From assembly GCF_014643735.1 (NCBI RefSeq), contig NZ_BMKA01000002.1:868001-932000 (forward strand): a stretch of DNA of 64,000 bases, in the 5' to 3' direction. Source of the DNA: Neptunicoccus cionae. GTDB lineage: Bacteria > Pseudomonadota > Alphaproteobacteria > Rhodobacterales > Rhodobacteraceae. Under the pieces are notes generated by a model. It was given only the letters and a program-made list of their open reading frames with translations. It did not search any database and was not told the DNA's origin. Shown piece after piece: positions 1 through 9,606 of the stretch; position 1 is the first letter of the stretch; each line of letters starts with the position of its first letter. Made by a program: the position numbers and the translations under genes.

Positions 1-2456
1 GTGATAATCCCACCGACCCGCAGGACCGCCAACGGGCAGCGGCGCTTGCGTTTACTGCGAAATGGGCCGACACCCCGCCGGAGCATCCTGTCATTGCCAT
101 CGGCTCTACCGGATCGCGCGCAGAGACCGCACTGTTTATGCGCGCCGTTGCTGCCTTGCCCCAAGGGGCTGTGGTTTTGCCCGGCCTTGATCGTGCGCTG
201 AGTGTGGAAAACTGGGATGCGCTCGGCGGGGAGTTCGTGTCTCTTGATAACCCGCAATCCGCGCTGGCTTATTTTTGCAGACAGGCAGGGGTTGCGCTGG
301 AAGATATTGCCGACTGGTCGGATCACACGCCCGCCAATCCGGAACGCAATGCGCTGGTGTCGCTGGCGTTGCGCCCCGCCCCCTTCACCGATCAATGGCT
401 GGACGAGGGACCAAAGCTGCTGCCCGCATTGGATAAAGCGATCGAAGGTTGGACACTGATAGAGGCGGAAACCCCCAAAGAAGAGTCGATGGCACTGGCG
501 CTGCGTCTGCGCGCCGCGCTGGAACAGGGCAAACGCGCTGTGCTGATCACACCAGACCGGACCCTGACCCGCCGTGTCAGTGCCGTATTGCAACGCTGGA
601 ATATTCTGCCCGATGACAGTGCGGGGCGACCTTTGCACCTGACTCCTCCGGGTATATTTCTGCGTTTGGTGGCCAACTGCATGGGGCAACGGCTAACGCC
701 GTTGGACCTGATCGCGCTGCTGAAACATCCGCTGACGGATAGCGGCGTTCGGGAAGGGGACAGCCGCCGTTTCGCCCGCGAATATGAAAAGCAAAAACTG
801 CGCGGCGGTGCGCCTTTCATAGATTTTGATGGCCTGCGCGACTGGGCCGATAAGGACACGAAAAACCCCGCCCGTCGCGTTTGGGCGGACTGGATCGTGC
901 GCTGCCTTGCGCCGCTGGAAACTATGGCAGAGGGTGATCTGCCTGCGATGTTGGAACTGCATCTTGCAACAGCCGAAGCCTTGGCCGCCGGACCATCCCA
1001 AGAAAGCGAACACGAACTGTGGAAGATGGAAACCGGCGAGAAAGCCACGCAGGTTTTCAACACGTTAGCTAAGGATGCTGATGCCGCCGGACCGCTGAGC
1101 ATTGCGGATTACCGCGCACTTTTTTCCAACGTTCTAGGCTCTGAAACCGCGCGGGAGGCTCGTGCCTCCCACCCAATGGTGGCGATCTGGGGCACGCTTG
1201 AAGCCCGCGTTGAAACGGCCGATCTGGTGATCCTTGGCGGTATGAATGATCCGGTCTGGCCCGGCGTAGAAAGCCCTGATCCGTGGTTGAACCGTGCCAT
1301 GCGCAAGCAGATCGGACTGCCGCCGCCTGAACGGCTGATTGGCCTGTCCGCCCATGACTTCCAACAGGGCTGCGGTGCGGCCGAACTGGTGCTGAGCCAC
1401 TCCTTGCGGGACGGGGATGCGCCGACCGTGGCCTCCCGTTGGATCGTGCGGATTTTAAACCTGATGAACGGTTTGGGGGATACTGGCAAAGCTGCTGTTA
1501 AGACCCTGACGGAGAACGGTCAGCACTGGATTGATCTCGCCCGCCAGATGGACCGCCCCGCCACAACGGTCCCCCCCGCGCCGCGTCCGGCCCCGATGCC
1601 GCCCGCAGGCAAGCGATTGAAACAACTGTCAGTGACACAGGTAGAACGGCTGATCCGCGATCCTTATGCGGTTTATGCCCAGAAGATTCTGCAACTCAAA
1701 CGGCTGGACCCGCTGGGACGTGAACCGGATGCCTTGATCCGTGGGATCGCGCTTCATAAAGTGGTTGAAGTGTTCGTCCACCGCTACCCCGACAGCCTGC
1801 CCGATGACGCCCGTAAAGCGCTTCTTGATGTGGCCGAAGAGGTGTTACGTGACAAAGTGCCATGGCCCGCGATGCAACGGATATGGCTGGCACGACTGGC
1901 GCGAATTTCCGGCTGGTTCGTCGCACAGGAGGCCGAACGGCGTCTGCGGGGCGGGTCCACTGCGCAGGAAATAGAAGGCGCGCGCGAGATCGAATCTCTC
2001 GACTTCAAGCTGGTGGCCAAAGCGGACCGGATCGACACGGATGAAGCCGGTAACTTTCTGATCTACGATTATAAATCCGGCTCTCCACCGACCAAAGCGC
2101 AGACGGATTTCTTTAACAAACAGCTTCAGTTAGAAGCCGCAATTGCAGCGACCGGCGGGTTTGAGAAAATTGGTCAGGGAATGCCCGTTGCGCTGGAATA
2201 CATCGGGTTAAGCGGCGCGGCGCAGGACACCAAGGGCAAAACTCTGTCACTTGACGTAACGCCCGCCGAAATAGATGCGGTCTGGCAGGAATTTGTCGAA
2301 CTGGTGCAATCCTATCAATCCACCGAAAAGGGATTTCCAGCCCGCACGCGAATGCAGCAAATGAGCTTTGCCTATGAATTCGACCATCTCGCCCGCAAAG
2401 GCGAATGGGAAGAAAGCGATGCGCCGGTGGAAATTCCCGTGGGGAGAAACGACTGA
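1..2456 (+). CDS. addB: AddB, double-strand break repair subunit (5' truncated by window edge)
   Basis: Partial gene: the reading frame is open from base 3 to the TGA at 2454-2456, giving about 817 codons; the N-terminus lies outside the window. AddB pairs with AddA to process double-strand breaks for RecA loading (the alphaproteobacterial counterpart of RecBCD). The C-terminal part shows a PD-(D/E)xK nuclease signature: a LIRGIALHKVVEVF segment followed by KADRID and then YDYKSG (around 2060-2080). The downstream partner addA starts inside the stop codon (TGATG), so the two are translationally coupled. The identity rests on the nuclease motif and on pairing with addA. Confidence 0.93.
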   Translation, partial: DNPTDPQDRQRAAALAFTAKWADTPPEHPVIAIGSTGSRAETALFMRAVAALPQGAVVLPGLDRALSVENWDALGGEFVSLDNPQSALAYFCRQAGVALEDIADWSDHTPANPERNALVSLALRPAPFTDQWLDEGPKLLPALDKAIEGWTLIEAETPKEESMALALRLRAALEQGKRAVLITPDRTLTRRVSAVLQRWNILPDDSAGRPLHLTPPGIFLRLVANCMGQRLTPLDLIALLKHPLTDSGVREGDSRRFAREYEKQKLRGGAPFIDFDGLRDWADKDTKNPARRVWADWIVRCLAPLETMAEGDLPAMLELHLATAEALAAGPSQESEHELWKMETGEKATQVFNTLAKDADAAGPLSIADYRALFSNVLGSETAREARASHPMVAIWGTLEARVETADLVILGGMNDPVWPGVESPDPWLNRAMRKQIGLPPPERLIGLSAHDFQQGCGAAELVLSHSLRDGDAPTVASRWIVRILNLMNGLGDTGKAAVKTLTENGQHWIDLARQMDRPATTVPPAPRPAPMPPAGKRLKQLSVTQVERLIRDPYAVYAQKILQLKRLDPLGREPDALIRGIALHKVVEVFVHRYPDSLPDDARKALLDVAEEVLRDKVPWPAMQRIWLARLARISGWFVAQEAERRLRGGSTAQEIEGAREIESLDFKLVAKADRIDTDEAGNFLIYDYKSGSPPTKAQTDFFNKQLQLEAAIAATGGFEKIGQGMPVALEYIGLSGAAQDTKGKTLSLDVTPAEIDAVWQEFVELVQSYQSTEKGFPARTRMQQMSFAYEFDHLARKGEWEESDAPVEIPVGRND

Positions 2457-5400
2457 TGACCGCCAAACCAATGAACGATGCGACCCTTGCGCAGGTCCGC
2501 GCCGCCAATCCTGACGCCTCTACCTGGGTGGCGGCCAATGCCGGTTCGGGCAAGACCCGCGTGCTGACGGACCGCGTGGCGCGGCTGTTGTTGAATGGAA
2601 CGCAGCCGCAGAAAATCCTGTGTCTGACCTACACCAAAGCCGCCGCAGCCGAGATGCAGAACCGCCTGTTCAAACGACTCGGCGAGTGGGCCATGATGCC
2701 CGATGACGCCCTGCGCGAAGCCCTGTCCGAACTTGGCGAAGGCGAAGCGTTAGACCCTGTTGCCATGCGCAAGGCCCGCACCCTTTTTGCCAACGCGCTT
2801 GAAACACCCGGTGGTCTTAAAATCCAGACGATCCACTCTTTTTGCGACAAGCTACTGCGCCGTTTCCCATTGGAGGCAGGTGTCTCTCCGCAGTTTGAAG
2901 TGCTGGAGGATCGTCAGGCGAAATTGATGCGGGCGGAAATCCTCGAAGGACTTGCCGACGGGGACGGTATCACCGCTGTGGACCGGCTGGCGCGATTTAT
3001 GTCGGGGCTGGAACCGGATGCCTTGCTGGCAGAAATCGCCTCTAAACGGGATGCGTTGGACATAAAAGCCGTGCGCGCGTTGTTCCCGTCCACAAACAGC
3101 GAAAATCCTGCCGATATGCTGGCCTATGTACTGGACCGCGACAGCCGCGAAGTGCTGCTAGAAGCCGCGCGCGTGGTCAATGCCGAACAGTCTAACAAGG
3201 CGGATGCGCCCAAGCTGGAACAATTGGCAAACGCCACCAGCATAGAGTCTTATTTGAAGGGTGCAGGCGGCTTGCTGCTGTTTGGTCCGACGGCCAAGGC
3301 CGGTCCCTATTCGGCGAAACTGGACAAGCTGCCTTCGCAGAAACCTTGCCGTGAAAACCACCCCGAACTGGTGCAAGCGCTCAACGAAATTATGGAGCGC
3401 ACAGAGGAAGTTTACTGGCTTTACGTGAACCATCTTGCACTGGAACGGGCCGAGGCAATGGCAGCGTTTTCCACAGCATTCCTAGAGCGTTACGACCAGT
3501 TGAAAACCCAGACGGGCCGGCTGGATTATGACGACCTGATCGCGCGCGCCGGACGTCTTTTGTCAGGCTCCAAGGCGGCGGAATGGGTTTTATACAAGCT
3601 TGATGGCGGCATTGATCACGTTCTTGTGGACGAAGCACAAGACACCAGCCCGAGCCAGTGGGATGTGGTCAAGCTGCTGACCGATGAGTTTACCTCCGGT
3701 GACAGCGGCAAGGACACCAACCGCACTATTTTTGTCGTCGGGGATGAGAAGCAGTCGATCTATTCGTTCCAAGGCGCTGATCCGGCGGAATTTGACGTGA
3801 TGCGCCAACGGTTTTCCAACCGTCTGAATGCGGTTCAGAATAGGCTGGAAGAAGTCGAGCTGTCCTTTTCCTTTCGCTCATCCGAGCCGGTGCTGCGACT
3901 GGTGGACAAGGTATTCGAAGGCCCCGCCGGTGCCGGTTTTCTGAAACAGGCGCTGCACCGTCCCTTTAAGACAGACCTGCCGGGACGTGTCGATCTCTGG
4001 CCGTTTATCGAAACAGAAAAGACCAAGGATGACACCCCGTGGTATAAACCGGTCGACACCCCCGCGCCGGACAATCCCCAGACAATCCTTGCCCGCCAGA
4101 TCGCGGCGTGGATCAAACATGTGCTCGACAGCAAGCAGGAACTTCCTGGTCAGAATCGCCCCGTAAAGGCAAGCGATTTTCTGATACTGGTGCAGGGCCG
4201 CCGCCCGATTTTTCACAGCATTATCAAAGAACTCAAGACCCTTGAATTGCCCGTTGCAGGCGCTGACCGGCTGGATGTGGGGCAGGAACTCGCTGTGCGG
4301 GATATGCTGTCGCTGCTGAAATTTGCCGACCTGCCGGAGGACGATCTTTCACTGGCAGAGGCACTGCGTTCCCCGCTGCTCGGCTTTGGTGAGGCTGAAT
4401 TGTTTCACGTGGCACAACCGCGCGAAAAGGGCAAAACCCTATGGCAGGCGCTGCGAGAGGCTGAAACACACTATCCCGCGCAATTGGCGATCCTGCGGGA
4501 TGTGCTGAAGCAAGCGGATTTCCTGCGCCCGTACGAATTGATCGAACGTATCCTTACCCTTCACAACGGGCGCGAGAATATCCTCGCGCGGTTGGGTGCC
4601 GAGGCCGAGGACGGGATCGACGAATTGCTGTCCCAAGCCATGCGATACGAACAACTCGAAGCGCCCAGCCTTCCGGGGTTCCTGAACTGGTTTGCTGCGG
4701 GGAAGGTTGAAATCAAACGGGAAATGGACAGCGGCGCGGGGCAGATTCGTGTGATGACGGTGCACGGTTCCAAGGGTCTCGAAGCGCCGATTGTGATCTT
4801 GCCGGATACCGAAGTGCGCAAAGGGAACAGCGATTCTTCCCAGATACTTGCGCTGAAAACGGGTGGTTTCTTGTGGAAATCCCCCGAAGATATGTCCCCG
4901 ATGGTTCAGAAAGAGGCCAAGGAAGCCGCCAAGGAATTTGCCGATCAGGAACGGATGCGCCTGCTTTATGTGGCTTTGACGCGGGCCGAACAATGGCTGG
5001 TCGTCGCCGGTGCAGGGGATCGCGGCAAAGAAGGTGCGAGCTGGTATAATCTGGTGGCCGAAGCGATGGAACAAAGCGATTGGATGCCAGTCACTCCGAC
5101 AGAGCTTCCTGCCGTCGGGACCGGTTTGTCGGTCCTGCACAACTGGAGCGAAACGCCGGTTGAAGCGCAAGCCACGGCACCGCGGCAGACACCCGGCTTG
5201 CCGGATTGGGTGGATCACCTGCCCCCCGCCCCAAAACCGGCTGCGGAAGTCCTGTCTCCGTCAAAATTTGAGGGCAACAAAATCGTGTTTGGCGGTGTGG
5301 AAGGGGCTGATAAGGAAAGCGCCATGCGCAAGGGCACGCAGGTGCATCTGCTGCTTGAACATCTTGCGAAGACACCGCAGGCGGCGCGCCGCACAAAGGC

Positions 5401-5836
5401 CGCACAACTGCTTGTCGGTTCGATAGCGCCGCAAACGCCAGAGGAATTCGACCGTATCTTTACCGAAGCTACTGCGGTTCTGGATGACCCTGCCCTGTCC
5501 CATGTTTTTAAAGACACCGTGCTGGCTGAAGTGGGCGTGTCTGCGCCGCTTGAAGCCTTTGGCGGGCAGCGGATGGAGGGGATTATCGACCGGCTGATCG
5601 TATCACCGGACAAAGTCACTGCCATCGATTTCAAGACGAACGCGACCCTGCCAGAGCGTCCGGAGGATATCCCGCTCGGTATCCTGCGCCAGCTTGCGGC
5701 TTATGACAGCGCTCTGAGACAGATTTATCCCGACCGCACCGTCGAGGTCGCCGTGCTTTGGACCGTGAACAGGCAGATCATGACAGTGCCGCACGACATT
5801 GTGAGGAATGCCTTCCAAACCGTCGCGACAGCTTGA
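2456..5836 (+). CDS. addA: AddA, UvrD/Rep-type helicase-nuclease
   Basis: Encodes 1126 aa from the ATG that overlaps the addB stop; an upstream in-frame ATG at 2405 is less likely because it would intrude on addB. A superfamily 1 helicase: Walker A AANAGSGKT at residues 26-34, the Walker B-like DEAQDTS near residue 391, GSKGLEAPIVIL near 770, and a C-terminal nuclease motif AIDFKTN near 1056. With AddB it unwinds and degrades DNA ends until a recombination hotspot is met. Length is usual for the family. A near-match to the parS palindrome lies inside it at 4401-4416. Confidence 0.96.
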   Translation: MTAKPMNDATLAQVRAANPDASTWVAANAGSGKTRVLTDRVARLLLNGTQPQKILCLTYTKAAAAEMQNRLFKRLGEWAMMPDDALREALSELGEGEALDPVAMRKARTLFANALETPGGLKIQTIHSFCDKLLRRFPLEAGVSPQFEVLEDRQAKLMRAEILEGLADGDGITAVDRLARFMSGLEPDALLAEIASKRDALDIKAVRALFPSTNSENPADMLAYVLDRDSREVLLEAARVVNAEQSNKADAPKLEQLANATSIESYLKGAGGLLLFGPTAKAGPYSAKLDKLPSQKPCRENHPELVQALNEIMERTEEVYWLYVNHLALERAEAMAAFSTAFLERYDQLKTQTGRLDYDDLIARAGRLLSGSKAAEWVLYKLDGGIDHVLVDEAQDTSPSQWDVVKLLTDEFTSGDSGKDTNRTIFVVGDEKQSIYSFQGADPAEFDVMRQRFSNRLNAVQNRLEEVELSFSFRSSEPVLRLVDKVFEGPAGAGFLKQALHRPFKTDLPGRVDLWPFIETEKTKDDTPWYKPVDTPAPDNPQTILARQIAAWIKHVLDSKQELPGQNRPVKASDFLILVQGRRPIFHSIIKELKTLELPVAGADRLDVGQELAVRDMLSLLKFADLPEDDLSLAEALRSPLLGFGEAELFHVAQPREKGKTLWQALREAETHYPAQLAILRDVLKQADFLRPYELIERILTLHNGRENILARLGAEAEDGIDELLSQAMRYEQLEAPSLPGFLNWFAAGKVEIKREMDSGAGQIRVMTVHGSKGLEAPIVILPDTEVRKGNSDSSQILALKTGGFLWKSPEDMSPMVQKEAKEAAKEFADQERMRLLYVALTRAEQWLVVAGAGDRGKEGASWYNLVAEAMEQSDWMPVTPTELPAVGTGLSVLHNWSETPVEAQATAPRQTPGLPDWVDHLPPAPKPAAEVLSPSKFEGNKIVFGGVEGADKESAMRKGTQVHLLLEHLAKTPQAARRTKAAQLLVGSIAPQTPEEFDRIFTEATAVLDDPALSHVFKDTVLAEVGVSAPLEAFGGQRMEGIIDRLIVSPDKVTAIDFKTNATLPERPEDIPLGILRQLAAYDSALRQIYPDRTVEVAVLWTVNRQIMTVPHDIVRNAFQTVATA

Positions 5837-5897
5837 CCTATCCGCCGCCGGTTCCTAGGTTGCGGTTAACATTCAGATACCCTTATGGAGAAAATTA

Positions 5898-6218
5898 ATG
5901 GCAACTGTAGCTGTAACTGACGCGACCTTCGAAGCCGAAGTCACCAACGCCGATCTGCCCGTTGTGGTGGATTTCTGGGCCGAATGGTGTGGTCCTTGCA
6001 AACAAATCGGTCCGGCACTGGAAGAATTGTCTGACGAGCTGGCCGGCAAGGTCAAAATCGTCAAAGTAAATGTGGATGAAAACCCGGGCTCTCCGGCACA
6101 ACTCGGCGTGCGCGGCATTCCGGCCCTGTTTCTGTTCAAAGACGGCGCAGTTGTGTCCAACAAGACCGGTGCAGCCCCGAAAGCAGCGCTTCAAGGCTGG
6201 ATCAACGAAAGCCTCTAA
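5898..6218 (+). CDS. trxA: Thioredoxin
   Basis: 106 aa, standard thioredoxin size, with the active site WCGPC at residues 30-34 (C31, C34) and the cis-proline region RGIPALFLF. It reduces cytoplasmic protein disulfides using thioredoxin reductase. The start is supported by GGAG about 7 nt upstream. It follows addA by 61 nt, probably with its own promoter, and ends before a bidirectional terminator. No signal peptide is present. Confidence 0.97.
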   Translation: MATVAVTDATFEAEVTNADLPVVVDFWAEWCGPCKQIGPALEELSDELAGKVKIVKVNVDENPGSPAQLGVRGIPALFLFKDGAVVSNKTGAAPKAALQGWINESL

Positions 6219-6236
6219 GCCGCTTGATGCAATACA

Positions 6237-6273
6237 AAAACGCCACGGCCTGTTGCTAAGCCCGTGGCGTTTT
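6237..6273. terminator. Bidirectional Rho-independent terminator, trxA/folC
   Basis: Perfect 12-bp arms AAAACGCCACGG (6237-6248) and CCGTGGCGTTTT (6262-6273) with a 13-nt loop. A-run and T-run flank the stem, so it can work for trxA from the left and for folC from the right; the two genes converge here. Confidence 0.9.
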
Positions 6274-6300
6274 CCATTTTCTGAAAATATCCCCGCGCGG
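6274..6300 (-). repeat. Intergenic GGGATATTT/CAGAA motif, reverse copy
   Basis: Read on the minus strand this gives CCGCGCGGGGATATTTTCAG followed by AAAATGG, resembling the plus-strand copies at 6311, 29593 and 44569. It lies downstream of folC in folC's own reading direction. Confidence 0.5.
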
Positions 6301-6310
6301 CGCGCAGGGA

Positions 6311-6348
6311 ATTTGGCCTCCGGCGGGGATATTGATCGCCAGAAGAAG
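6311..6348 (+). repeat. Intergenic CCTCCGGCGGGGATATT...CCAGAAGAAG motif, copy A
   Basis: Contains CCTCCGGCGGGGATATT and, 5 nt later, CCAGAAGAAG. The same two blocks recur at 44569-44607 and, more loosely, at 29608-29639. All plus-strand copies follow the 3' end of a plus-strand gene. Function unknown. Confidence 0.75.
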
Positions 6349-6351
6349 GCC

Positions 6352-7638
6352 CTAGCCGTTCTCCCGCAAGACCCGTCCTGCTAGATAAAGTGATCCGCAA
6401 ATCAGGATGCGCGCTGCGGCGTCTCTGGCTTTGATGGTCTCGATTGCTTCCTGAACAGAGTCAGCCACCGTTGCATCCATGCCAACCGAACGGGCAGCCT
6501 CCACTGTTTCTGCGGCGCTAAGCGTGGCGGCCTCTCCGGGGATAGAGACGCCTTGGAGTGACACGGCTTTATCAGCGAGCGGGCGCAGATAGCCTGTGGC
6601 GTCTTTTGTGTTCAACATACCCGTGATCATGTGCAGCGGACGTTGCGGCAGACGGTCCAATGCCTCAGACAGGGCTTTGCCAGCAGCAGGGTTGTGCCCA
6701 CCGTCAAGCCAAAGCTCGCACTGTTCAGCGGTTTCTACCAATGGGCCGTGCCGCAGATGTTGCAGGCGGGCGGGCCAGGCAGCTTTGGTCATCGCATCAG
6801 AGGCGGCGTCTTCTGAAACCCCGAGAATGCGCAGCGTTGCGATGGCGGCACCGGCGTTTTGCACCTGATGGCTGCCGATCAATGCGGGCATGGGCAAATC
6901 CCACAATCCGTTTTCATCCTGATACAACAAGCGTCCGTTTTCTTCCCAGACGTGCCAGTGTTGCCCGTGGATTTTCAAGGTCGCGCCGACTTTGGCAGCC
7001 TGACGTTCAATCACTTCAAGTGCTTCGTCTTCTTGCGGTCCGACCACTCCAAAAGTGTTTCGCTTCAGGATGCCCGCTTTTTCAAAGGCAATCTTGCCCA
7101 GTGTATCACCCAGGTACTGTTCGTGGTCGATAGACACCGGCGTGATGACGCAGACTTCGGGTTTGTCGATCACATTGGTCGCATCCAGACGCCCGCCAAG
7201 ACCGACTTCCAGAAGGGTATAATCCGCAGGGGTGTTGGCAAAGGCCAGCAAAGCCGCGCAGGTGGTGATTTCGAAATAGGTGATCGGCGTGTCACCATTG
7301 GCTGTTTCGCAAGCCTCAAGCGTTTTGATCAGGTCTTCTTCGCTGATCAGGTCGCCTGCAACACGAATCCGTTCATGAAACCGCGCCAGATGGGGCGAGG
7401 TATAGGCGTGGACCGCGCTGCCTTGCGCCTCTAGCCCTGCACGGATCATCGCCTGTGTGGAGCCTTTGCCGTTGGTTCCCGCAATATGAATCACCGGAGG
7501 CAGATGGCGTTCAGGGTTGCCCAGCGCATCGAGAAGACGGGTCATACGATCCAGCGTCAGGTCGATAATCTTGGGATGAAGCGACATCAAGCGGTCAAGC
7601 ACGATGTCGCTATGGGCCGTCTCTGCCGGTGATGTCAC
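6352..7638 (-). CDS. folC: Bifunctional dihydrofolate/folylpolyglutamate synthase
   Basis: 428 aa Mur-ligase-family enzyme that adds glutamate to dihydropteroate and to reduced folates. The ATP-binding loop GTNGKGST sits at residues 54-61; DATNVID and the downstream DGGHNPAAGK segment are typical of FolC. The start codon is GTG and shares 4 nt (GTGA) with the accD stop, indicating coupled translation of accD-folC. The accD-folC pairing is common in proteobacteria. Confidence 0.96.
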   Translation of the reverse strand: MTSPAETAHSDIVLDRLMSLHPKIIDLTLDRMTRLLDALGNPERHLPPVIHIAGTNGKGSTQAMIRAGLEAQGSAVHAYTSPHLARFHERIRVAGDLISEEDLIKTLEACETANGDTPITYFEITTCAALLAFANTPADYTLLEVGLGGRLDATNVIDKPEVCVITPVSIDHEQYLGDTLGKIAFEKAGILKRNTFGVVGPQEDEALEVIERQAAKVGATLKIHGQHWHVWEENGRLLYQDENGLWDLPMPALIGSHQVQNAGAAIATLRILGVSEDAASDAMTKAAWPARLQHLRHGPLVETAEQCELWLDGGHNPAAGKALSEALDRLPQRPLHMITGMLNTKDATGYLRPLADKAVSLQGVSIPGEAATLSAAETVEAARSVGMDATVADSVQEAIETIKARDAAARILICGSLYLAGRVLRENG

Positions 7639-8558
7639 GTGGCAGCTTCCTCTTTCGCCGCTTCTTTGCGCTCTGACGCGGGCGCAGGAAGATCGGCGGC
7701 GACGGGAGGCGTTTGCTTGGTCAGCAACCGCACGATTGAAATCAGCTCGTCCCGCATATCCTTGCGGTGGGTCACGCGATCCAGCATACCGTGATCCAGC
7801 AGGTATTCCGCACGCTGAAAGCCTTCGGGGAGTTTTTCACGAATGGTCTGTTCGATTACACGGGGACCGGCGAAACAGATCAGGGCGTTCGGTTCTGCGA
7901 TTTGCACATCCCCGAGCATGGCATAACTGGCCGTCACACCACCTGTGGTGGGATGGGTCAGCACAACAATATAGGGAAGTCCCGCTTCTTTGAGCATCTG
8001 AACCGCAACCGTGGTGCGGGGCATTTGCATCAGCGAGAGAATACCCTCCTGCATCCGCGCACCACCGGCGGCAGAAAAAAGGATCATCGGGCATTTCTTC
8101 TTAACGGCACGTTCGGCGGCGGCAATAATCGCATTGCCGACGTACATGCCCATAGACCCGCCCATGAAGGAAAAGTCCTGACCGGCGGTAACAACATGGG
8201 TGCGTCCCATTTTGCCTTCCGCCACCAGCATGGCTTCTTTTTCGCCGGTTTGCTTTTGGGCCGCTTTCATCCGTTCAGGATATTTCTTCTGGTCACGAAA
8301 CCCGAGCGGGTCTGCATTCGGCTCTGGCACCTCGACTTCGCTGAACAAGCCACCATCATAAAGCGCATGGAACCGGTCACGGGGGGTGATCAGCATGTGG
8401 TGATCGCAATTGGAGCACACGTTCAGCCCGTCTGCCAGTTCACGGTGGAACAGCATGGTGTCGCACTCGGGGCATTTGGTCCACAAGTTGTCCGGCACCT
8501 CGCGGCGGGAAAACAGAGAGTTGATCTTCGGGCGAACGTAGTTCGAAATCCAGTTCAT
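7635..8558 (-). CDS. accD: Acetyl-CoA carboxylase carboxyltransferase subunit beta
   Basis: 307 aa. An N-terminal zinc ribbon with C29, C32, C48 and C51 precedes a crotonase-fold carboxyltransferase domain (GGSMGMYVG, GGARMQEG, PTTGGVTASYAMLGD). With AccA it transfers the carboxyl group from biotin to acetyl-CoA, the first step of fatty acid synthesis. AGGA lies about 7 nt before the ATG. The C-terminal tail of about 20 residues is Ala/Glu-rich. Confidence 0.97.
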   Translation of the reverse strand: MNWISNYVRPKINSLFSRREVPDNLWTKCPECDTMLFHRELADGLNVCSNCDHHMLITPRDRFHALYDGGLFSEVEVPEPNADPLGFRDQKKYPERMKAAQKQTGEKEAMLVAEGKMGRTHVVTAGQDFSFMGGSMGMYVGNAIIAAAERAVKKKCPMILFSAAGGARMQEGILSLMQMPRTTVAVQMLKEAGLPYIVVLTHPTTGGVTASYAMLGDVQIAEPNALICFAGPRVIEQTIREKLPEGFQRAEYLLDHGMLDRVTHRKDMRDELISIVRLLTKQTPPVAADLPAPASERKEAAKEEAAT

Positions 8559-8615
8559 GGGTGTGTCCTGATTTGACTGTTGTCCCTATTTAATTCCGCA
8601 ACGCACTGATTGCAA

Positions 8616-9539
8616 TCACCGCCGCTCCTGCCAGCGCATCACCAGTAGGTAGCAGGCGTAAATAACTAAAAGTGCAGCGATGTCGATCAACAGCAACTGG
8701 CGCACAGCTTCGTGATCAGAGACATGAATGCGGGTCACGAAAAGGGACAGCCCGTTAAGCGTGCCATCCATCGACACCAGCATCATCGCCAAAAAATTGT
8801 TCATTAAGTGCAAGCCGATCGCCGCCCCGAGATTACCTGTCCGCACTGTTACATCCGCAGCGATCACCCCGAATAGCGTCGTCGCCGCCACAATTAATAC
8901 GCTGTTTGAACCAAAACGGGCAGGATCAAAGTGCAAGCTGCCAAAGATGATCGAGGGCAAAACCAGCCAAATCCAGCGGTTCTGAAATCGCGTTGCGAAC
9001 TCTTGTAGGAGATAGCCGCGAAACACCAGCTCCTCGGCGGAGACCTGTATCAACAAGAGAGGCAATGCCGGTAGCATCCATAACAGCCATTCCGACAGGG
9101 GCAGGTTCGGCACCGTTTCCCCGCCACTGAGCGCCAGTGTGAAGGCAATCGCTTGCAAGGGGGCGACGATTGCACAGGCCAGAAGAAAATTCCTTAACAC
9201 CCCATTTCTGCCCAGCAATGCGGTGATGGGTTGGCCGCGAAACAATCCGACCGTTAACCACACGGCAGCCAGCATAGCGACGAAAGACAACAAAACCCCA
9301 ATCATCGCTGCCGGTGTTTCAGGGGCCGCGATATGGGCCGAAACTGTTCCCATCGCCTCGGCAAGGGCGATGTTCTGCGCAACAGAAAGGGCGATGCTGA
9401 ACAGGGCAACAAAGCCGAATGTGATCTCTGTATAGGCCAACAGCAGGAACAGAACCGCGCCAAAAAATAGCAACCCGCCGCGATGTTTACGGGCGGGTGC
9501 AATGAATGCGTCAAATTTTTCGTTCATTTGTGGCAGCAT
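8616..9539 (-). CDS. CPBP-family intramembrane metalloprotease
   Basis: Multi-pass membrane protein of the CPBP (Rce1-like, Abi) family. All three motifs are visible: EELVFRG (E169-E170), FGSLH (H203) and HLMNN (H244, N248), numbered from the start chosen here. That ATG at 9539 has GGAGG 10 nt upstream. The frame stays open to ATG 9605 and GTG-type starts further up, but those would abut or overlap the start of the divergent lipoprotein gene at 9607 and lack a ribosome site. Substrate unknown; family members act in prenyl-protein processing, bacteriocin immunity or stress responses. Confidence 0.85.
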   Translation of the reverse strand: MLPQMNEKFDAFIAPARKHRGGLLFFGAVLFLLLAYTEITFGFVALFSIALSVAQNIALAEAMGTVSAHIAAPETPAAMIGVLLSFVAMLAAVWLTVGLFRGQPITALLGRNGVLRNFLLACAIVAPLQAIAFTLALSGGETVPNLPLSEWLLWMLPALPLLLIQVSAEELVFRGYLLQEFATRFQNRWIWLVLPSIIFGSLHFDPARFGSNSVLIVAATTLFGVIAADVTVRTGNLGAAIGLHLMNNFLAMMLVSMDGTLNGLSLFVTRIHVSDHEAVRQLLLIDIAALLVIYACYLLVMRWQERR

Positions 9540-9606
9540 CTGCTGTATTCCTCCGCCGGTGCCAAGAAGCAATCCTGCTGTGGTGCGTGGTTTAGAGGGT
9601 GACATA

